From the NCBI RefSeq assembly GCF_030580995.1, contig NZ_JAUQSZ010000013.1, forward strand, positions 1 to 64,000: a DNA stretch of 64,000 bases. Direction: 5' to 3'. The stretch's first letter is position 1. Each line of letters begins with the position of its first letter. Source of the DNA: Sphingomonas immobilis. Its GTDB lineage: Bacteria; Pseudomonadota; Alphaproteobacteria; Sphingomonadales; Sphingomonadaceae. The notes beneath the pieces are model-generated. The model was not told the origin of the DNA. It saw only the letters and a program-made list of their open reading frames with translations, and did not search any database. The translations under genes were made by a program, and so were the position numbers. This document shows positions 40,953-49,830 of the stretch, piece after piece.

Positions 40953-41738
40953 ATGACCCGCATGACCTTCGATCTCACCGGCCGTGTCGCGCTCGTCACT
41001 GGTGCCGGGCAGGGCGTGGGTGCCGAGATCGCTCGGACGCTCGCCGCGCATGGCGCCAAGGTCGTGGTCAACGACTATGTTCTCGATCGCGCGGAGGCAG
41101 TCGTCGCGGAGATCGTCGGCGAAAGCGGGGTTGCGGTGGCTGTGCAGGGCGACGTCGGCGATTCGGACAGCGTCGACACGATAGTCGCGACCGGCAACCG
41201 GGCGCTCGGGCCGATCGACATATTGGTCAACAATGCCGGCAATGCGGGGCCGGACGGAGCGATGCCGCGTGTCGATTTCTGGGAGACCGATCCCGACGAC
41301 TGGGATCGCTATCTGCGGGTCAACCTGTTCGGCGTGATGAACTGTGCCCGGGCCTGCGCTGGCGGCATGGTCGCGCGTGGATATGGCCGCATCATTACCA
41401 TCGTCTCGGATGCCGGGCGGGCCGGCGAGCAGGGGCACGAAGCGTATTCGGCGGGGAAGGCCGGCGCCGCAGGCTTCTCCCGAGCGCTCGCACGGTCGCT
41501 CGGGCGTTATGGTGTCACCGCCAACACCATTTCGCTCAGCAACATCTGGCGGCCCGGTCTGGAGCCGACTCCGGAAGGCGCGGCGCTGCTAAAGCAGATG
41601 CTAAGCCGGTACATAGTCCGCCGGCAGGGACGGCCGAGCGACGTGGCGCCGGTGGCACTCTTGCTCGCTTCGCAGGAAAGCGAGTGGATCACCGGCCAGA
41701 ACTATCCCGTCAACGGCGGCTATGTCCTGGCGCTGTGA
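40953..41738 (+). CDS. SDR, 3-hydroxyacyl-CoA dehydrogenase-like
   Basis: 261 residues. Complete classical signature: VALVTGAGQGVGAEIARTLA, NNAG, Ser in TIVSDAGR and the YSAGK pair, ending GQNYPVNGGYVLAL. Resembles the dehydrogenase domain of peroxisomal multifunctional enzyme type 2, fitting the oxidation step after hydration. The ATG at 40953 puts the Rossmann strand at the usual place; a GTG at 40872 overlapping the ACAD stop would add 27 unconserved residues. Confidence 0.88.
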   Translation: MTRMTFDLTGRVALVTGAGQGVGAEIARTLAAHGAKVVVNDYVLDRAEAVVAEIVGESGVAVAVQGDVGDSDSVDTIVATGNRALGPIDILVNNAGNAGPDGAMPRVDFWETDPDDWDRYLRVNLFGVMNCARACAGGMVARGYGRIITIVSDAGRAGEQGHEAYSAGKAGAAGFSRALARSLGRYGVTANTISLSNIWRPGLEPTPEGAALLKQMLSRYIVRRQGRPSDVAPVALLLASQESEWITGQNYPVNGGYVLAL

Positions 41739-41954
41739 GGCGCACGGCCGGCGCCGCGCGTCTCAGTGCGCGGCTGCCGCTATCGCTTTGTCGACGGCAC
41801 GGATCGCGGGAGGACGAAAATAACAGACCGCGCGTCGGATTCGCCTTTTTTTATTGAGCGTGAAATGATCGATCGCGGTTAGTCCATATTGGCCGGCCGC
41901 CGAATTGTGTATGACACCCGCGCCCACCTGACATGATCTGTCGCTCCTTCGCCT

Positions 41955-43100
41955 TCATTTCCAGGGTTCGATGGAGATCGCGCGACTCTCAACGAGGGCA
42001 CCGATCTCCTCGTCGGCCAGTCCCCAGTCACGCAGTGCCGCCGCCCCGCCCTGCCCAGGCTCGACGGGTGGCCCCTGCGCTCCCGCCGGCGTTTTCGAGA
42101 AGCGTGGTGCTGGCGCCGGTACTGTCGTTCCCGCGACCTCCACGAAGTTTGCGCGCTCGACGTGATAAGGGTGGTCCAGCGCTTCGCGCATACTGATCAC
42201 GGGCGCGAAACAGGCATCGATGTCGCCCAGCAGCGCGATCCAGTAGCTTTGTGGCTCGCGCGCAAACTGCGCCTTGAGCTTCGCCTTGCCAGCCGGCCAG
42301 CGCGCCCGATCGAATTGCTGCTTCAGATCGGGATCGTCCGCCATCCCGAGCGCTTCCAGCAGCGCCCGGTAGAAGGGCGGTTCGAACGCGCACAGCGTAA
42401 TCGCTTTGCCGTCTGCGCACATGTAGACGCCGTTAAATGGTCCGGCGGCATAGGCCCCGGCGCCGGTTCGCTCGCCGCTGAACGCGCCAGCGGCAAGGCT
42501 GCCATAAAGCGCCGTCATCATCGAAAGCACGCCATCCACGATCGCGACGTCGATCACCTGACCCTCGCCCGTTGCCCTGGCATGCCACAGCGCGCTCATC
42601 AGGCCGAAAGCGAGGAACATCCCACCGCCGCCGTAGTCGCCAACGATGTTGAGCGGGAGCACCGGCGAATCCGGCGGTCCCATCGCATGCACGGCGCCGG
42701 TCATCGCAATGTAATTCGGATCGTGACCCGCGATGTGCGCGCTGGATCCTGTCTGGCCCCAGCCGGTGATCCGCGCGTAGACAAGCCGGGGGTTGCGTTC
42801 GAGCAGAATTTCCGGCCCGAGCCCGAGCCGCTCCATGACACCGGGTCGAAACCCTTCGATCAGCGCGTCGGCCCGAGCGGAAAGGCCTATTACGGCGTTG
42901 ACGCCCGCCTGGCTCTTGAGATCGATCACGACGGAGCGGCGCCCGCGCTCCAATACGGGATGAGGCGAGGGGCCGGCACCGGGGCGATCGACCCGCAATA
43001 TGTCGGCGCCGCAATCGGAAAGGAGCATTGCTGCATAGGGTCCGGGGCCGAGGCCGGCAATTTCGAGGATCTTCAGGCCGCGCAGCGGTCCGGTCGTCAT
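41955..43100 (-). CDS. CoA-transferase family III, alpha-methylacyl-CoA racemase-like
   Basis: 381 residues. ILEIAGLGPGPYAAMLLSDC, HDPNYIAMTGAVHAMG and NIVGDYGGGGMFLAFG are hallmarks of AMACR rather than of formyl-CoA transferases, including the His/Asp residues used for proton exchange at the alpha carbon. Racemises 2-methylacyl-CoA so that a stereospecific dehydrogenase can act. Converges with the SDR gene. Its presence points to an alpha-methyl-branched substrate. Confidence 0.9.
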   Translation of the reverse strand: MTTGPLRGLKILEIAGLGPGPYAAMLLSDCGADILRVDRPGAGPSPHPVLERGRRSVVIDLKSQAGVNAVIGLSARADALIEGFRPGVMERLGLGPEILLERNPRLVYARITGWGQTGSSAHIAGHDPNYIAMTGAVHAMGPPDSPVLPLNIVGDYGGGGMFLAFGLMSALWHARATGEGQVIDVAIVDGVLSMMTALYGSLAAGAFSGERTGAGAYAAGPFNGVYMCADGKAITLCAFEPPFYRALLEALGMADDPDLKQQFDRARWPAGKAKLKAQFAREPQSYWIALLGDIDACFAPVISMREALDHPYHVERANFVEVAGTTVPAPAPRFSKTPAGAQGPPVEPGQGGAAALRDWGLADEEIGALVESRAISIEPWK

Positions 43101-43448
43101 CTCGTGCCGCCGCCGTGCATCATAGGATCATGTGGGCGCACTATCCTGGCATGACCGGTGTTGGGGAAATGGGATGGATCGGACGGTTCTCGGCTATGGC
43201 CGATCTCGCCATCCCTCTCCACCGCGCCGAAATTGATACCGTACATCAGCGCCGACCGCAGCCCGACAGATCGACGCCGAGACAACGGTTTCGGCGGCAC
43301 GGCTGTTGCAGCTGCGTCCTGCGCCGGTCGACGGTTTCCACCAGAACAGTCCTTTGTCAGCGCGGTCGGCCTCACCATGAGTCCCTCGCGACCGCATCGA
43401 GATGGGTCGCCGCACGATATGCACACCTCTATAGAAACAACTAATCTA
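43101..43448. other. 348-bp gene-free right boundary of the catabolic region
   Basis: Presumed promoter region of the racemase gene. No ORF with credible protein composition and no tRNA. It has an AT-rich end (CTATAGAAACAACTAATC, 43421-43438) next to trmB. The 16-bp operator of the cluster was not found here. Confidence 0.45.
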
Positions 43449-44153
43449 TTATGGCAATTGCCACGTCCGAGCGTCCACTCGCTGATATTTCAGATACCAT
43501 ACCTCATGCCCCTGCCGCCGCGCCTTGCGTTCGTAGCGGGTTTCGGGCCAGTCGGCGGGGCGCGTCAGGAAATCCGCTGCACTCTCCGCCAGCCAGCGGA
43601 AATCGGTGCGCTGGTTCATCACCATCATCGCCCAGCGGCAATAGGTCGGATCATCGGTGCCGAGGCGGAACTCGCTGCCCGGCTTGAGCTTCGCCGCGAT
43701 CAGATCGAGCGGGCCGTGGTTGACCATCCGCCGCTTGGCATGCCGCGCCTTGGGCCAGGGATCGGGATGCAGCAGATAGACGCGCGACAGCGACGCATCG
43801 GGCAGCCGCTCCAGCACGTCGAGTGCATCGCCCATGTGCAGGCGCACGTTGGCGAGGTTCCCGTCGCGGATATGGTTGAGCGCGCCGACCACGCCGTTGA
43901 GGAACGGCTCGCACCCGATGAAGCCGTGATCGGGGCGGGCGGCGGCCTGCCCGGCAAGATGCTCGCCCGCGCCGAAGCCGATCTCGACTTCCAGCGGGTG
44001 GTCGGAACCGAAGAGCGTGGCGGCGTCGAGCGGGCCGGCTTCTGGCACGGAGACGCGCGGCAGCAGCTCCTCGACCAGCTCGGCCTGCCCCTGACGGAGC
44101 TTGTGCCCCTGACGGCGGCCATAGAGGCGGCGGATGGTGATGGGGTCGTTCAT
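43449..44153 (-). CDS. trmB: tRNA (guanine-N7)-methyltransferase
   Basis: 234 residues, forming m7G46 in tRNA with SAM. SAM-binding LEVEIGFGAGEHL, FIGCEPFLNGVVGALNHI, and the conserved LLHPDPWPKARHAKRRMV and GTDDPTYCRWAM motifs are all present. In many alphaproteobacteria trmB lies next to metK and lnt; here one extra gene intervenes. Cytoplasmic. Confidence 0.95.
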   Translation of the reverse strand: MNDPITIRRLYGRRQGHKLRQGQAELVEELLPRVSVPEAGPLDAATLFGSDHPLEVEIGFGAGEHLAGQAAARPDHGFIGCEPFLNGVVGALNHIRDGNLANVRLHMGDALDVLERLPDASLSRVYLLHPDPWPKARHAKRRMVNHGPLDLIAAKLKPGSEFRLGTDDPTYCRWAMMVMNQRTDFRWLAESAADFLTRPADWPETRYERKARRQGHEVWYLKYQRVDARTWQLP

Positions 44154-44204
44154 GCGCGCCGCATAACCGAGCGATGCGGATGCGTCACCAGGCCCGCTCG
44201 ATTC

Positions 44205-45218
44205 CTATTTTAGCGCCTTGGGCCCGAATGTTACGTTCTGGCCCCGCGTTCGCGACAGCGGAGCGCCTCCCACCATCGCTATCACCTGCTCGGGTTCGGG
44301 CAGCTTGTTGAAATTGGGATAGACGTCGGTGCCGGAGAACGTGAGCAAAGTCACTTGGAAGCCGCCTTTGCCCAGCAACGCTGAGAAGCCGCCTGAAACA
44401 AAGGCGGCTTGGCCAGCGTCGTTGAGCGCCACCCAATATTCCGGCGTCGTATTATCATGACGATAGACGCCGAAACTGGTCGAACCCGGCCGGTCGCGAC
44501 AGAATGGTTCGGGAGCCTTGGGCGTTTCTTGCGTATCCTTTGCGACATCTTTCGCGACCATTCCTGCCAGTGCCCCCAGCAAAACTTGCGAGCCGTCGGG
44601 TTTGACGATCTTGGCGCGCGCGAAGGTGAGATGAGTCGCGCAGTCCCGCATCTGGGCGACGGGCCAATTGGCGGGGGCCGTCGCCGGAAACCGTATGCCG
44701 GCGATGATTCGATCGAGGCGTGCAGATAGGGTGGCTGGATCTTCGGTCTTCGAACTGACGCGGATGGCTACCAGCCATTCGCCGAGCGGCATCATGGCGG
44801 CGGCAGTCGAGATCAGCGGGCCGTGCTGCGCAGCATAAGCGCGCTTCAGCGAATCCATGACAGCACTGCCGGGCCGCTTGAACGCGATCGGCTCGGGCGT
44901 GAGCGGGGAAACGCCGCCGTAGACCGGTCGTTCGCGTATCACCGTCTCGACCCGGTCGAACCAGAGAGCGGTGTCGGGAAGTCCTGGATGGAAAAGGTAG
45001 ATAGTGACCTCTTCGTCCGGACCATATTGCGCGGCCACGTCGAGTTCCGCATCGCCTGAGTCGATTAAGGCAGTGCGTTTCAACCCATCAATAACCGGCA
45101 TCAGAATGAGGCCTGTCGCGGCGTGTTGCCAGCCTTTGTCTGCTGGCACGCCGAGATCGCGTGCGGAAGCCGGTGGTGCGATCATTATCGCGAACAGCAA
45201 AAACAATGGCCAGCGCAT
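44205..45218 (-). CDS. Exported protein of unknown function
   Basis: 337 residues with a signal peptide (PLFLLFAIMIAPPASA, cut near residue 19). The rest is mixed alpha/beta with no motif I recognise; two Cys (MRDCATHL, EPFCRDR) might form a disulfide. Its ATG lies 2-3 bp after the U-tract of the metK terminator, and the only ribosome-binding-like sequence (GGGGG) is in the 3' arm of that hairpin. It interrupts the common metK-trmB adjacency. Confidence 0.75.
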   Translation of the reverse strand: MRWPLFLLFAIMIAPPASARDLGVPADKGWQHAATGLILMPVIDGLKRTALIDSGDAELDVAAQYGPDEEVTIYLFHPGLPDTALWFDRVETVIRERPVYGGVSPLTPEPIAFKRPGSAVMDSLKRAYAAQHGPLISTAAAMMPLGEWLVAIRVSSKTEDPATLSARLDRIIAGIRFPATAPANWPVAQMRDCATHLTFARAKIVKPDGSQVLLGALAGMVAKDVAKDTQETPKAPEPFCRDRPGSTSFGVYRHDNTTPEYWVALNDAGQAAFVSGGFSALLGKGGFQVTLLTFSGTDVYPNFNKLPEPEQVIAMVGGAPLSRTRGQNVTFGPKALK

Positions 45219-45220
45219 GA

Positions 45221-45250
45221 AAAAGCCCCCGAAGTTGTCCTTCGGAGGCT
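45221..45250 (-). terminator. Intrinsic terminator after metK
   Basis: On the minus strand the stem AGCCTCCGAAG / CTTCGGGGGCT with a 5-nt GACAA loop is followed by TTTTT. It lies 30 bp past the metK stop and ends just before the next gene's ATG at 45218. Confidence 0.8.
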
Positions 45251-45279
45251 AATTCAAATCACCGCGAAGGCAATCGGCG

Positions 45280-46491
45280 TTACGCCACCGCCGCCTTCAG
45301 GTCGTCGACCAGATCGGTGCGCTCCCACGGGAAGAAGTCGCCTTCCGCCTTGCGGCCGAAATGGCCGTAGGCCGCGGTCTTCTGGTAGATCGGCTTGTTG
45401 AGGCCGAGATGCGTGCGGATGCCGCGCGGGGTGAGGCCGCCGAGCTTCTCGATCTTGCCGATCGCCGCCTCGATCACGTCGTCGCCGACGGTGCCGGTGC
45501 CGTGCGTGTCGACATAGAGCGACAGCGGCTTCGACACGCCGATGGCGTAGGCGAGCTGGATCGTCACGCGCTGGGCAAGGCCCGCCGCCACGATGTTCTT
45601 GGCGAGGTAGCGCGTGATGTACGCCGCCGAACGATCGACCTTCGTCGGATCCTTGCCGCTGAACGCGCCGCCGCCGTGGGGCGATGCGCCGCCGTAGGTG
45701 TCGACGATGATTTTCCGCCCGGTCACGCCCGCGTCGCCGTCCGGCCCGCCGATCTCGAAGCTGCCGGTCGGGTTGATGTGATAGACGGTCTCGTCGCTGA
45801 GCAGCGCCGCCGGGATCACGTCGGCGACGACCGACTTCACGTATGCATGAAGCTCGGCTTCCTTCTCGCCCTCGTCATAGCCCTTGCCGTGCTGGGTCGA
45901 GACGACGATCGCGGTGGCGGCGACGGGCTTGCTGCCCTCGTAGCGCAGCGTGACCTGGCTCTTGGCATCGGGCTCCAGGAACGGCGCCTTGCCCGAATGG
46001 CGGTCGGCCGCCATTTGCTCGAGGATCTTGTGGCTGTAATAGAGCGTCGCCGGCATCAGGTCCGGCGTGTCGTTGGCGGCATAGCCGAACATGATGCCCT
46101 GGTCGCCCGCGCCCTCGTCCTTGTTGCCCGAGGCGTCGACGCCCTGTGCGATGTGCGCGGACTGCGGATGCAGGTTGTTCTCGAAGCGGAAGCTCTCCCA
46201 GTGGAAGCCGTCCTGCTCGTAGCCGATGCGCTTGACGGTGTCGCGGACCGCCTTCTCGACCTCATCCTTCACGCCCGGCGCCCAGTTGCCGGCTTCGTCC
46301 ATGATGCCCTTGCCGCGGATTTCACCGGCGAGGACGACGAGCTGCGTCGTGGTCAGCGTTTCGCAGGCGATGCGCGCCTCCGGGTCTTTCGACAGGAACA
46401 GATCGACGATCGCGTCGGAAATCTGGTCGGCGACCTTGTCGGGATGGCCTTCGGAAACCGATTCGGAGGTGAAGAGGTAGCTGGAACGCAT
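45280..46491 (-). CDS. metK: S-adenosylmethionine synthetase
   Basis: 403 residues, making SAM from methionine and ATP. ATP- and metal-binding motifs are complete: [26 protein letters not shown]-loop-like [16 protein letters not shown] and [10 protein letters not shown]. Cytoplasmic tetramer expected. The 5' leader (about 70 bp) contains an AT-rich palindrome instead of an obvious SAM riboswitch; lnt lies directly upstream on the same strand. Confidence 0.97.
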   Translation of the reverse strand: MRSSYLFTSESVSEGHPDKVADQISDAIVDLFLSKDPEARIACETLTTTQLVVLAGEIRGKGIMDEAGNWAPGVKDEVEKAVRDTVKRIGYEQDGFHWESFRFENNLHPQSAHIAQGVDASGNKDEGAGDQGIMFGYAANDTPDLMPATLYYSHKILEQMAADRHSGKAPFLEPDAKSQVTLRYEGSKPVAATAIVVSTQHGKGYDEGEKEAELHAYVKSVVADVIPAALLSDETVYHINPTGSFEIGGPDGDAGVTGRKIIVDTYGGASPHGGGAFSGKDPTKVDRSAAYITRYLAKNIVAAGLAQRVTIQLAYAIGVSKPLSLYVDTHGTGTVGDDVIEAAIGKIEKLGGLTPRGIRTHLGLNKPIYQKTAAYGHFGRKAEGDFFPWERTDLVDDLKAAVA

Positions 46492-46537
46492 GGAAAATCC
46501 TTCTTGTGAGGGGAAGGCTTCGGGCCGTTTCCATGCC

Positions 46538-46560
46538 CATATAAAGCTTTCCTTATATTG
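46538..46560. promoter_or_regulatory. AT-rich palindrome upstream of metK
   Basis: ATATAAAGctttCCTTATAT (46539-46558) is an imperfect inverted repeat 47 bp before the metK start, between lnt and metK. The shape resembles operators of ArsR-type SahR regulators reported near SAM-cycle genes in proteobacteria. Assignment is inference; no regulator gene is in the window. Confidence 0.4.
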
Positions 46561-46566
46561 CGCGCA

Positions 46567-48123
46567 CTAGCGGCGGGCGAACCGTATGGCAACGGCCAAC
46601 AGCAGCAGCGCGCCCGCGACGATCGCCGCCATCGCGTTGCCGAGTTGCGAGAACAGCGTCGGGACGGCGGCAGGCGGGATCGGCAGCTCGATCGCGCCAG
46701 CGGTGTTCCACGGGATGGACTTCAGCACGCGGCCCTGCGCGTCGATTACGGCGGAGATGCCGGTCGGCGTCGCGCGGATCACCGGCAGCCCTTCCTCGAT
46801 GGCACGCAGCCGGGCCTGCGCGAGGTTCTGCGCGGGGCCGCTCTCGCTGTACCAGCTGTCGTTCGAGGGGTTGAACAGGAAGGCCGGGCGCTGGCGGCGG
46901 TCGACGATGCTGCCGGAGAAGATGATCTCGTAGCAGATCTGGAAGCCCACGCGCCCGAACTTCGGCAGCGCGAGGCTGGCGGGGCCGGGGCCGGGCGCGA
47001 AATCATAGTCGCCGGGGACGAGGCGCTGCAGCCCGAACAGCGAGAGGAAAGGGCGGGCGGGGAGATACTCGCCGAACGGCACGAGATGCCCCTTGTCGTA
47101 GCGGCCGAGCACGCGCGCGCGGGCATCGAGCGCGAAGATCGAGTTGGTGACGGCCTTGAGATTGCCGTCCGGGTCGAATTTGAGCGCGTTGCCGCCGGTG
47201 AGGACGATATCGTCGGGCCCGAGGAGGGAGGCGATGCGGGCACGGGTGAGGTACGGCACATTGGGGCCGTAATATTGCGCGGGATAGCCCTCTTCCACGA
47301 AGTAACGCAGCGCGCCTTCCGGCCAGACGATCAGGCGCGGCGCGGGGCCGGGGCGGCCGGAGAGCTTCGCGAGCGCGCGGAGGTTGGTCTCGGCATAATC
47401 GTTGCGCGGGCGCTGTTCCTGATCGAGATCGGGCTGGACGACCATGACGCGGGGGGCATTGGGTATGCCGCCGATATGAAACATCGGGTACGTGAGATAA
47501 GAATAGGTCCAGCTAAGTGCCACGACCACCAGCGCGGCTAGAACAGTTCCGCGTTGTCCGGCTGCGCCAAGCAAAATGCCCGACGCGAGGATCGCCAAGC
47601 CGGACAGCGCATAAGTGCCTACGACTGCCGCGAGTTGGGCGAATGGCGTCGGCAGCCAGATCTCCGCCAACGGGTTCCACGGATAGCCCGTCATCACCGT
47701 CGCGCGCAGATATTCGGTCGCGATCCAGACGGCCGCGAACACCAGCACATAGCCGCCTTCCACCCGCTCCCGCCGGAAGCGCCACGCCACGCCCGCCGCC
47801 ATCATCGGATAGATCGCCAGATAGAAAGCCGGCAGCACCGGCGCGAGCAGGCCGAGCCAGTGCGGCATCGCATCCTGATAGGCGAACGCCTGCGCCAGCC
47901 AGATATTGCCGAACACGAAATGCCCGACCCCGAACAGCCACCCGAGCCACAGCGCGCGCCGCATCGTCGGCGCGGCATGGGTCAGCCACATCCACACCGC
48001 GAAACACGCAAGCGTGACCGGCCACCAGCCCCACGGCGCAAACCCCAGCACCGCCAGCGCACCGAGGACGAGGGAGAGGAGGGCGGGGCGGCGCAAGGCA
48101 CTCGCGACGATTTTGTGTATCAC
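46567..48123 (-). CDS. lnt: Apolipoprotein N-acyltransferase
   Basis: 518 residues, adding the third acyl chain to lipoproteins in the inner membrane. Six or so membrane helices occupy residues 10-210, followed by a periplasmic nitrilase-like domain with the triad Glu in VWPEGAL, Lys in [12 protein letters not shown] and Cys in [10 protein letters not shown], and a final C-terminal helix. The usual upstream neighbours corC/ybeY are absent; the gene is preceded by a palindromic repeat and a gene facing away. Confidence 0.95.
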   Translation of the reverse strand: MIHKIVASALRRPALLSLVLGALAVLGFAPWGWWPVTLACFAVWMWLTHAAPTMRRALWLGWLFGVGHFVFGNIWLAQAFAYQDAMPHWLGLLAPVLPAFYLAIYPMMAAGVAWRFRRERVEGGYVLVFAAVWIATEYLRATVMTGYPWNPLAEIWLPTPFAQLAAVVGTYALSGLAILASGILLGAAGQRGTVLAALVVVALSWTYSYLTYPMFHIGGIPNAPRVMVVQPDLDQEQRPRNDYAETNLRALAKLSGRPGPAPRLIVWPEGALRYFVEEGYPAQYYGPNVPYLTRARIASLLGPDDIVLTGGNALKFDPDGNLKAVTNSIFALDARARVLGRYDKGHLVPFGEYLPARPFLSLFGLQRLVPGDYDFAPGPGPASLALPKFGRVGFQICYEIIFSGSIVDRRQRPAFLFNPSNDSWYSESGPAQNLAQARLRAIEEGLPVIRATPTGISAVIDAQGRVLKSIPWNTAGAIELPIPPAAVPTLFSQLGNAMAAIVAGALLLLAVAIRFARR

Positions 48124-48137
48124 TACTCGCCCTCATC

Positions 48138-48241
48138 GTTCCCCGGCGAAGGCCGGGGTCCAGTTGGGCGACGCCCGTAACAGAGGACCGCGCTTCGTTA
48201 CTACCGACATCGCACCCGGACCCCGGCCTTCGCCGGGGAAC
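48138..48241. repeat. GC-rich inverted repeat (family B)
   Basis: Perfect 24-bp arms (48138-48161 and 48218-48241), each itself a hairpin (CCCCGGcgaaggCCGGGG plus TCC), around a 56-bp spacer. It fills the divergent gap between lnt and the VOC gene. A related element with CCCCGG...CCGGGGTCC arms lies at 49711-49816. Confidence 0.8.
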
Positions 48242-48263
48242 AGGTTTGCGCTATAGGGCGACA

Positions 48264-48677
48264 ATGCGCCCCTTCCACCTCGCCTTCCCGGTCCACGATC
48301 TCGCCGCCGCGCGCGCTTTCTACGGCGGCACTTTGGGCTGCGCGGAGGGGCGGAGCTCGCAAAGCTGGATCGATTTCGATCTGTTCGGGCACCAGATCGT
48401 CGCGCACCTCGATCCCGCCGCAAGGCCGGTCGCGGTCGAGAATGCGGTCGACGGCCACGACGTGCCCGTCCCGCATTTCGGCGTGGTGCTGACGATGCCC
48501 GACTGGGAGGCACTGGCCGAGCGGCTGCGCGCGGCGGGGACGACATTCGGGATCGAGCCGCACATCCGCTTTGTCGGTCAGCCGGGCGAGCAGGCGACGA
48601 TGTTCTTCCGCGACCCGAGCGGCAACGCGCTCGAGTTCAAGGCCTTCGCCGATGACGCCAACCTGTTTGCGACCTGA
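48264..48677 (+). CDS. VOC-family (glyoxalase/dioxygenase-fold) protein
   Basis: 137 residues. A vicinal-oxygen-chelate fold with likely metal ligands His in [10 protein letters not shown], His in VPHFGVV and Glu in NALEFKAF, plus [10 protein letters not shown]. Could be a small glyoxalase-like or resistance enzyme. The ATG at 48264 starts the first strand; a start at 48246 would lie closer to the repeat. Substrate unknown. Confidence 0.85.
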   Translation: MRPFHLAFPVHDLAAARAFYGGTLGCAEGRSSQSWIDFDLFGHQIVAHLDPAARPVAVENAVDGHDVPVPHFGVVLTMPDWEALAERLRAAGTTFGIEPHIRFVGQPGEQATMFFRDPSGNALEFKAFADDANLFAT

Positions 48678-48789
48678 TCCGCCCCTTTATCCTTGAAAAA
48701 TCGAGAATCGGCGTGTAGGGCCCCAAACCTTGCGGCGCGGGCCTTGTCCGCGACGACCGACTTCTATTGATCCGGAGCCTAAGCGGTTT

Positions 48790-48996
48790 ATGCAAATCAT
48801 CGTTCGCGACAACAATGTCGACCAGGCGCTGCGCGCCCTGAAGAAGAAGCTGCAGCGCGAGGGCGTCTATCGCGAGATGAAGCTTCGCCGTCACTACGAG
48901 AAGCCCAGCGAGAAGCGTGCGCGTGAGCGCGCCGCCGCCGTCCGCCGCGCGCGCAAGCTCGAGCGCAAGCGTCTGGAGCGTGACGGCGCCCGGTGA
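48790..48996 (+). CDS. rpsU: 30S ribosomal protein S21
   Basis: 68 residues, very basic: [20 protein letters not shown], then a C-terminal Arg/Lys-rich helix. Matches bS21 in length and sequence. CCGGAG lies about 17 nt upstream. Followed by a small GC hairpin. Confidence 0.96.
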   Translation: MQIIVRDNNVDQALRALKKKLQREGVYREMKLRRHYEKPSEKRARERAAAVRRARKLERKRLERDGAR

Positions 48997-49008
48997 TAGG
49001 GTGCCGTG

Positions 49009-49024
49009 CGGGCCATCCGGCCCG
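49009..49024 (+). terminator. Hairpin after rpsU
   Basis: CGGGCC atcc GGCCCG, followed by TCATCGTTT, 13 bp past the rpsU stop. Short stem and weak U-tract, so a moderate terminator at best. Confidence 0.5.
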
Positions 49025-49088
49025 TCATCGTTTCTGATATAGTCGCGCGCGGGGTGCCCGCGCCGACGTGCCTCGGGGGCCAGCTTTC

Positions 49089-49685
49089 ATGTCGTCGATT
49101 ACCGCTGTTCCCATGAAGCCGATCCGCCGCAGCGTGCTGGCCTATCTCTGGGTCGCGATCGTGCTGGCGCTGGTCGGCGCGACCGCGCTGGCGATGCAGG
49201 CGCCCGAGGATTTCCTGGTCCGCAACGCGCGCGCACCCGGCGTCGTCACGACCGCGTCGGGCCTGCAGTACAAGGAATTGTCGCCCGGCGACGGCGGCAC
49301 CAAGCCGACTGACACCGACGTCGCGCTCGTCAACTACGAAGGCAAGCTGCTCGACGGCACCGTTTTCGACAAGTCGCAGCAGCCCACGCCGATGCCGATC
49401 CGGGGCGTCGTGCCGGGCTTCGGCGAGGCGCTGAAGCTGATGACGCGCGGCTCCAAGTACCAGTTCTGGCTCAAACCCGAGCTTGCCTATGGCGACAAGG
49501 CGAACGGCGCGATTCCGGCCAAGTCGGTGCTGGTCTTCACCGTCGACCTGATCGATTTCAAGTCCGAGGCGTGGCTGCGCCAGGCGCAGATGCAGCAGCA
49601 GATGCTCCAGCAGGGCGGTGCGCTGCCGCCGGGCGCCCTCCCGCCGGGCGCGGTGCCCCCCGGCGCGGAGCCGGCACGGCCGTAA
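49089..49685 (+). CDS. FKBP-type peptidyl-prolyl isomerase, membrane-anchored
   Basis: 198 residues. An N-terminal signal anchor (about 14-36) is followed by the FKBP domain (LQYKELSPGDGGTKPTDTDV, VNYEGKLLDGTVFD, GVVPGFGEALKLMTRGSKYQ, PELAYGDKANGAIP, LVFTVDLIDF) and a C-terminal PPGA repeat tail (ALPPGALPPGAVPPGAEPA). Assists folding in the periplasm. The repeated PPG tail may be flexible or interact with other proteins. Confidence 0.93.
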   Translation: MSSITAVPMKPIRRSVLAYLWVAIVLALVGATALAMQAPEDFLVRNARAPGVVTTASGLQYKELSPGDGGTKPTDTDVALVNYEGKLLDGTVFDKSQQPTPMPIRGVVPGFGEALKLMTRGSKYQFWLKPELAYGDKANGAIPAKSVLVFTVDLIDFKSEAWLRQAQMQQQMLQQGGALPPGALPPGAVPPGAEPARP

Positions 49686-49710
49686 CGCGCGAGACGGACT
49701 GCCTCTTTTC

Positions 49711-49816
49711 GTCACCCCGGACGTGTTCCGGGGTCCAAGGCTCCGCGAACGTTGCGGCAGTAAATTTGAGCGAAACGTTTGCGGCACGTTGGACCCCGGC
49801 ACGAGGCCGGGGTTAC
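49711..49816. repeat. GC-rich inverted repeat (family B), second copy
   Basis: 28-nt arms at 49711-49738 and 49789-49816, each with CCCCGG-loop-CCGGGGT and the TCCAA/TTGGA core, inverted to each other; loops differ (acgtgtT versus cacgagG). An inner AACGTT/AACGTT-type dyad lies in the spacer. It lies between the FKBP gene and a convergent membrane-protein gene and may terminate both. Confidence 0.75.
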
Positions 49817-49830
49817 GCCCGGTTTGGCGC

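Noticed and set aside
43101..43448. Decayed transposase or coding remnant upstream of the racemase
   Set aside because: Short translated pieces look vaguely protein-like in two frames, but none matches a family I recognise.
46492..46566. SAM-II or SAM/SAH riboswitch before metK
   Set aside because: The leader is only about 70 bp and lacks the expected pseudoknot motif; the visible feature is a DNA-like palindrome.
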